Source of the DNA: Dechloromonas hortensis
GTDB lineage: Bacteria; Pseudomonadota; Gammaproteobacteria; Burkholderiales; Rhodocyclaceae
Direction of reading: 5' to 3'
Length of the DNA: 64,000 nucleotides
Assembly (NCBI RefSeq): GCF_009469765.1
Contig: NZ_SSSQ01000016.1
Location: 1-64,000 of the forward strand
The position numbers and the translations under genes are program-made. How positions within the stretch are numbered: position 1 is the first letter of the stretch; each line of letters starts with the position of its first letter. The notes beneath the pieces were generated by a model. It did not search any database. It had not been told where the DNA came from and saw only the letters and a list, made by a program, of their open reading frames with translations. This document shows, in pieces, positions 60,177 to 64,000 of this stretch.

Positions 60177-60818
60177 TTACTGCTTGCTAAAAACTGCAGC
60201 TACTAGCGCTGCAATCTCTGCCTTGGCCTTCGCCTGGCCAAGCACTTCAAGAACAGACAAACCACTGCCTGCAGCCTCGGCAATGCCCTTGCGGCGGCCT
60301 ATAGCCGTCGGCAGGTAAACCAGCGGCGAAAGCTCCGCGACAGCCTCCGCCGCCTCGGTATTGTCCTTCCCGCTCGCATCAGCTCCATTGAGCACTGCGA
60401 AGAGCTTCAGACCGTCGCGCATGCTCAGCGCTTCCTTCGCGATCTCTGCCATGTCGCCAACCCCCCAGACATCGAAGCTGCGGGGCTGGAAGGGGATAAC
60501 AACAACATCCGACAGCATCAGCGCGGCGCGTAGAGCCGTCGAATCGCGTCCACCGGCATCAATTACAACATCATCGAAATGCCCGGCTTGCTGTTGCACC
60601 TGGGCGCGAAGCATCGGCCCTTCTGCGTAGTGCGACACAGCCAAAGCTGGCTGCTGCCCGGCCTCGATGCGCTGGGCGATTGCCTGCTGTGCGGTCGCCT
60701 GGCGGTCGCCATCGATCAGCCAAACATTGCGGCCGGCGAGGGCCTGGGCAATGGCGAGATTCACCGCAATCGTGGTTTTACCGACGCCGCCTTTGGTATT
60801 CAAAACGCTAACAATCAT
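60177..60818 (-). CDS. parA: ParA-family partition ATPase
   Basis: A 213-residue deviant Walker-type ATPase. The P-loop is NTKGGVGKTTIAVNLA with the signature lysine, followed by VWLIDGDRQATAQQA, the DVVIDAGGRD segment and VVIPFQPRSFDVWGV. The short length without an N-terminal helix-turn-helix matches type Ib plasmid ParA. It should drive segregation of the element when extrachromosomal, together with the downstream ribbon-helix-helix protein. The ATG at 60818 has AGAGG upstream. Confidence 0.92.
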   Translation of the reverse strand: MIVSVLNTKGGVGKTTIAVNLAIAQALAGRNVWLIDGDRQATAQQAIAQRIEAGQQPALAVSHYAEGPMLRAQVQQQAGHFDDVVIDAGGRDSTALRAALMLSDVVVIPFQPRSFDVWGVGDMAEIAKEALSMRDGLKLFAVLNGADASGKDNTEAAEAVAELSPLVYLPTAIGRRKGIAEAAGSGLSVLEVLGQAKAKAEIAALVAAVFSKQ

Positions 60819-60846
60819 GATGACCTCTGAGTGATGGTGTGTGGCT

Positions 60847-60874
60847 AGTGTATGGCAATTAAAACGATTGGCAA
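60847..60874 (-). promoter_or_regulatory. Promoter of the parA operon
   Basis: On the minus strand: TTGCCA (60869-60874), a 16-base spacer, and TACACT (60847-60852), 29 bases before the parA ATG. Just upstream is a repeat site at 60897-60920. Confidence 0.65.
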
Positions 60875-60896
60875 ACAACATGCAATAAATAGCGTT

Positions 60897-60920
60897 ACGA
60901 TATTTAAATGATTGTCATCG
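60897..60920. repeat. Repeat site upstream of parA
   Basis: CGATATTTAAATG followed by ATTGTCATCG. The TTTAAA core and the GATTGTCAT motif match the sites at 59795-59850. It is placed just upstream of the parA promoter, as expected for an operator or centromere. Confidence 0.6.
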
Positions 60921-61068
60921 TGGGCTTGTGTGCAATGGCATACCATGGCATACTAGATGCGCTGATCGATTTGATCGCGAACGCACCGAACCCCTTGCAG
61001 CTGCGAGGTAGCGCCACCCAAGGCGCCGGCGGACTGGAGTTTTATTTTTCCCAGCCCGAGGTCCGTTC

Positions 61069-61227
61069 ATGCATACCGCCGATGTTTTGCAACATGCTAA
61101 AAACATTGTTGCAGCCAAGTTTCCCTCCGCCTGCCTGATTCCCCAGCCTGACGCCGGGCGCTACTACGTCACCGCCAACGAGCTCGCCGAGCGCCTGGCC
61201 GAGCGACTGGCTGGAGGTGCGAAATGA
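61069..61227 (+). CDS. Small coupled protein upstream of the sigma-like gene
   Basis: 52 residues beginning MHTADVLQHAKNIVAAKF, with RYYVTANELAERLAERLAGG near the end. Its stop codon overlaps the next ATG (ATGA), and codon use resembles the following genes; both support that it is real. It may be a partial regulator or a small adaptor. No family recognised. Confidence 0.6.
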   Translation: MHTADVLQHAKNIVAAKFPSACLIPQPDAGRYYVTANELAERLAERLAGGAK

Positions 61228-61862
61228 GCACCGCCACCGAGTTCAGCCAGGCCGAAATCACCGCCCTGGTCGAAGCAAACAAGCGCATTGCTATTCGCCT
61301 TGGCGCAATGCACGGCATTGACGCGGACGAGGCGCAGGGTATGTATGCATGCTCTGTTGTCGAAGCCGCTCGCCGCTTCGACCCGAGCCGTAACGCCTCG
61401 CTGAGAACCTTTGCTGAAGTGCGCTACCGCGCTGCACTGAGCGAAGCTGCGAGCCAATGCCGCTACGGCATCGAGCTCGACGCCGAGGACGCGCCGGAGC
61501 TTGCTGCCGACGACCACGACGACGAAGAAGAGCCGGCGGCCTGGCGTTCGGGTAGCGAAAAGAAGATCGCTGAAAAGTTGGCTCTGCTGCCGTCCTCGCT
61601 CCGCGCATTCGCTTCGCTGATCGTCAACGGCGACAGCGTTGAGGTAGCCAGCGACAAGCTCGGCATGACGGACCGGAATGGCCGCTACATGGTCGCGCAA
61701 TGCCTGACTTTGTTGAGTTTGCTCGACCCTGGGGCAGGGCAGGGCTGCTTTGAGTTGCCGGCCTTCTCAATGCCCGCCCGGCCGACCGAGCCGAAGGCGA
61801 AGAAAAGCCGCATCCCGCACGTCGCCGAGCTGCCCAATCTCGGGCAGCTCGGCCTTTTCTAA
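61224..61862 (+). CDS. Sigma-70-like regulatory protein
   Basis: 212 residues. Residues about 15-85 resemble sigma region 2: YACSVVEAARRFDPSRNASLRTFAEVRYR matches the core-binding and -10 recognition helix pattern RFDPSRG..FxTYA. An acidic linker (about 90-110) follows. A degenerate region 4-like helix-turn-helix comes next (LLPSSLRAFASLIVNG, VEVASDKLGMTDRNGR). The C-terminal tail is basic and Pro-rich. It may direct expression of transfer genes on the element. A non-sigma regulator with this fold remains possible. Confidence 0.7.
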   Translation: MSTATEFSQAEITALVEANKRIAIRLGAMHGIDADEAQGMYACSVVEAARRFDPSRNASLRTFAEVRYRAALSEAASQCRYGIELDAEDAPELAADDHDDEEEPAAWRSGSEKKIAEKLALLPSSLRAFASLIVNGDSVEVASDKLGMTDRNGRYMVAQCLTLLSLLDPGAGQGCFELPAFSMPARPTEPKAKKSRIPHVAELPNLGQLGLF

Positions 61863-61913
61863 ATCCTTCCGCTACCAGCGAATAGAAGACATGAACAAGA
61901 AAGGAGTAAGCAA

Positions 61914-62324
61914 ATGCTAGTGACCAAACAAGCCCTCGACGACGCCGCAGCTAGTACCCGGGTCGCGCTGTACCTCGCCCTGGTCGGCTTCGTGTTGGGC
62001 GTGCTGCTGACCGCTATTGCGTCGTATCAACTCCTTCCCGAATCGGCCCGGCGATTGATTCCGCCGGAGGCGGTGTTGAAGCTCCAGATTGCCCGCCTGC
62101 CGGTTGTTGGGCCGCTGGTGCTGCCCGAGATCGCTGCAAAGCGGCCGGGGATCGCTAAAGAGTCGCCGACGCTCTCAGCGTCATTCGACGCCTGGCCATT
62201 CAACAGCCTGCTCGGCGGCCTGTTCGGCGCCCTGGCGCTGCCGTTCGGGGTTGCCTACATCAAGACCATTCGCCTCGACCGGCTCGCCGATGCTGGTCGT
62301 CGCAACGCAATTCAACGTCGCTAA
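61914..62324 (+). CDS. Membrane protein upstream of the coupling ATPase
   Basis: 136 residues with two membrane helices: about 18-40 (VALYLALVGFVLGVLLTAIA) and about 96-114 (LLGGLFGALALPFGVAYI). A periplasmic-size loop of about 55 residues separates them. AAGGAG precedes the ATG. The position 27 bases before a VirD4/TraD-type ATPase suggests a transfer-apparatus accessory protein, but no family is recognised. Confidence 0.7.
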   Translation: MLVTKQALDDAAASTRVALYLALVGFVLGVLLTAIASYQLLPESARRLIPPEAVLKLQIARLPVVGPLVLPEIAAKRPGIAKESPTLSASFDAWPFNSLLGGLFGALALPFGVAYIKTIRLDRLADAGRRNAIQRR

Positions 62325-62351
62325 ACATCAACCATTCAAGGAGAAACACAC

Positions 62352-63917
62352 ATGGATAAAGGACTTCTCGCCCTCCTCATCGGGGTCGGTATCTTTGCCG
62401 GCGGTTTGTGGGGGCTCAAAGCAGGCGTTCGCGCGCTAATTCAGCTTTCGCTGAAAGCGCAGTACGGCATCCTCGCCGGCATCGCCGCCGCCCTGGCGCT
62501 CATTACGCCGGCCGGATTCCTCAACGCATTTGCTGTGTACGCGCTGCTGCTCATGGGCGGCTGGACGTGGATTCTGAAAAAGACCGGGGGCTTCAGTCGG
62601 AATAATGACGGCCCGACCGTTCTTCGCGGCAATCAGCTCGCCGACGTGCGCGAAGTTCAAGCTCTACTGAAGAATGAAGAGAGCAATATCGCCATCGGCC
62701 AAGTTGCCATTCCGAAGCGCTTCGAGCCGACTAACTTCCTCCTGGCCGGCGCACCGGGTACGGGTAAATCCCAGACCTTTCACCAAATCCTCGGCCCGGT
62801 TCGCGAAGTCGGTCAGAGGGCAGTCGTGTCCGACGTGGGAGGGGAATTCGTGAGTCGCTATCTCCGTGAAGGCGACGTAATCCTCAACCCGTTCGACGCC
62901 CGCAGCGTGTCCTGGAGCCCCCTCGCCGAAATGCAGGGTGAGTGGGACGCGGAGCGCATCGCAAAGAGCATTTGCCCGGACGGGGAGGGCTCGGCCGCAG
63001 AATGGAACGGCTACGCTCAAACCCTGCTCTCCGCCGCCCTGGCCAAGCTCTGGGCGACTGATGGCAACAATGGCGAGCTAATGCGTTTGCTCACGCAAGC
63101 GTCGCATAGTGAGCTCAAAGAGTTCATCGACGGCACCCCGGCGGTTGGCCTCTTTGCCGACGGTAATGAGCGCATGTTGGGGTCCATCATGGGCATCGTG
63201 TCGAGCAAGATTAAGTGCTATCAGTACCTCGACCCCGCCGCCGGCATCGATGCATTTAGCGTTCGGAAGTTCGTCGCCAACGACGGCGCCGGCTGGCTGT
63301 TCCTGAGCTTCACGGACCCGCAATTCACGTCCCTGAAACCCATCATTGCCACCGTCCTCGACGTTGCCGCGAGTGCCGTGATGGAACTGAAGCCGAGCAG
63401 CACGCGCCGGGTTTGGTTCGCCCTGGACGAGTTCGCGACGCTGGGCTATATCGGCGCCCTGTCCGACCTACTGGCGAAGGGCCGCAAGTACGGCGCGGCG
63501 GTGATTCTCGGCGTTCAATCAGTCAGCCAGATTTTCAGCCCATACGGCCGCGAACTGACCAAAACGCTGCTGAATTGCTTGGGTACGCAGCTTATCTTGC
63601 GCTCCCCGGACCCGGAGACGGCTGAGTATTTCAGCTCAATTTTCGGCGAGCAGGACATTCAACGCGTGAACCACTCGACGAGCAGCAATGGCAGCGACGT
63701 GAGCCACAGCCAGAGCGTTCAATACACCACGCAACGGGTCGTGATGAGCGCAGAGGTAATGGGGCTCAAAAATCTCGTCGGCTATCTCAACTTGGTCGGC
63801 GATACCCCGCCGTGCGTCGTGAATATCCCCATCGTCCACGGTGAAGAAGTCGCCGAACGCTTCGTCCCGAAAGCCCGCAAGCCGAAGACCGAAACCGCCG
63901 AGCCGATGCCCGCGTAA
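62352..63917 (+). CDS. Type IV secretion coupling ATPase (VirD4/TraD family)
   Basis: 521 residues. Two N-terminal membrane helices span about 5-20 and 38-72. The motor domain follows, with Walker A LAGAPGTGKSQTFHQIL near 133-149, VVSDVGGEFVSRYL, Walker B VWFALDEFATLG near 353-364 and the GAAVILGVQSVSQI sensor strand. It links the relaxosome to the conjugation channel and pumps DNA. The C-terminal tail is short, ending with basic and Pro-rich residues. A GGAG ribosome site precedes it. No relaxase gene lies in the window, so it presumably is beyond the right edge or elsewhere. Confidence 0.88.
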   Translation: MDKGLLALLIGVGIFAGGLWGLKAGVRALIQLSLKAQYGILAGIAAALALITPAGFLNAFAVYALLLMGGWTWILKKTGGFSRNNDGPTVLRGNQLADVREVQALLKNEESNIAIGQVAIPKRFEPTNFLLAGAPGTGKSQTFHQILGPVREVGQRAVVSDVGGEFVSRYLREGDVILNPFDARSVSWSPLAEMQGEWDAERIAKSICPDGEGSAAEWNGYAQTLLSAALAKLWATDGNNGELMRLLTQASHSELKEFIDGTPAVGLFADGNERMLGSIMGIVSSKIKCYQYLDPAAGIDAFSVRKFVANDGAGWLFLSFTDPQFTSLKPIIATVLDVAASAVMELKPSSTRRVWFALDEFATLGYIGALSDLLAKGRKYGAAVILGVQSVSQIFSPYGRELTKTLLNCLGTQLILRSPDPETAEYFSSIFGEQDIQRVNHSTSSNGSDVSHSQSVQYTTQRVVMSAEVMGLKNLVGYLNLVGDTPPCVVNIPIVHGEEVAERFVPKARKPKTETAEPMPA

Positions 63918-63941
63918 CGACTCTCAAACCACCCCAACCAG

Positions 63942-63970
63942 AACCCGGCCGAACGCCGGGTTTTGTTTTT
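63942..63970 (+). terminator. Intrinsic terminator after the coupling ATPase
   Basis: AACCCGGC (63942-63949) pairs with GCCGGGTT (63955-63962) around CGAAC, followed by TTGTTTTTT. It ends the unit starting at 61069. The remaining 30 bases of the window show nothing further. Confidence 0.88.
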
Positions 63971-64000
63971 TCCGAGCGCAGGGAGAAGAGAGTAAGGCGG

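Noticed and set aside
53296-64000. Integrase, relaxase or CRISPR array in the mobile region
   Set aside because: I looked for tyrosine or serine recombinase, HUH/MOB relaxase motifs and regularly spaced repeats, and found none in the window.

Overview
The window comes from a GC-rich betaproteobacterium, most likely a Rhodocyclales member close to Dechloromonas/Azonexus. This rests on the housekeeping gene order (gyrA-serC-pheA-hisC-tyrA ... aroA/cmk fusion-rpsA-ihfB-lapA-lapB-ugd-hldE-hldD-cysM) and on protein character; no database search was possible.

Layout. (1) 1-9.2 kb: the start of a secreted protein and mtaD on the minus strand, then the plus-strand operon gyrA, serC, pheA, hisC, tyrA and a small exported ATP-dependent DNA ligase. 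(2) 9.26-10.7 kb: a decayed IS481-family element followed by a frameshifted galE fragment, a scar at the left edge of a surface-polysaccharide locus. (3) 10.9-26.6 kb: a tightly overlapped O-antigen operon. Gmd, an Fcl/ColC-type enzyme and ColD (PLP enzyme with His in place of the catalytic Lys) point to GDP-L-colitose. Wzm/Wzt point to ABC-transporter export. Next come a GT10-FkbM methyltransferase fusion, GT2, GT11, GT2, GT2 and GT4 glycosyltransferases. A WbpV-like reductase, a PglC-like initiating phosphoglycosyltransferase and a WbpM-like UDP-GlcNAc 4,6-dehydratase close the locus. (4) 26.6-37.2 kb: the core genome resumes with aroA-cmk, rpsA, ihfB, lapAB, ugd, hldE, hldD, cysM and a PolB-type exonuclease. 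(5) 37.2-53.3 kb: ppa, nadE, PII, smr/trxB, a Crp-family regulator, ftsK, lolA, a minus-strand accessory block (tautomerase, GNAT, MerR plus quinone reductase, two small membrane proteins), rarA, a DUF4126 protein, serS, mltF and tRNA-Ser(CGA). (6) 53.3-64 kb: a plasmid-like or integrative element abutting the tRNA. It carries an AlpA-type regulator, a candidate replication protein, a palindrome cluster, a HAD protein, a second IS481 remnant, a stand-alone HsdR-N-like nuclease with two unknown neighbours, a ParA/ribbon-helix-helix partition pair with repeated sites, a sigma-like protein, and a VirD4/TraD-type coupling ATPase. Neither an integrase nor a relaxase lies inside the window.

How the genes work together. 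Region 3 encodes nucleotide-sugar synthesis, lipid-linked initiation, chain assembly and export of one polysaccharide. Heptose (hldE, hldD), glucuronate (ugd) and LapAB genes downstream serve the same envelope. The most interesting idea is that the GT10-FkbM fusion next to a Wzt with a long C-terminal domain is the chain-terminating enzyme whose product Wzt recognises for export. Region 6 looks like a mobile element with its own partition and transfer genes that used tRNA-Ser as its attachment site.
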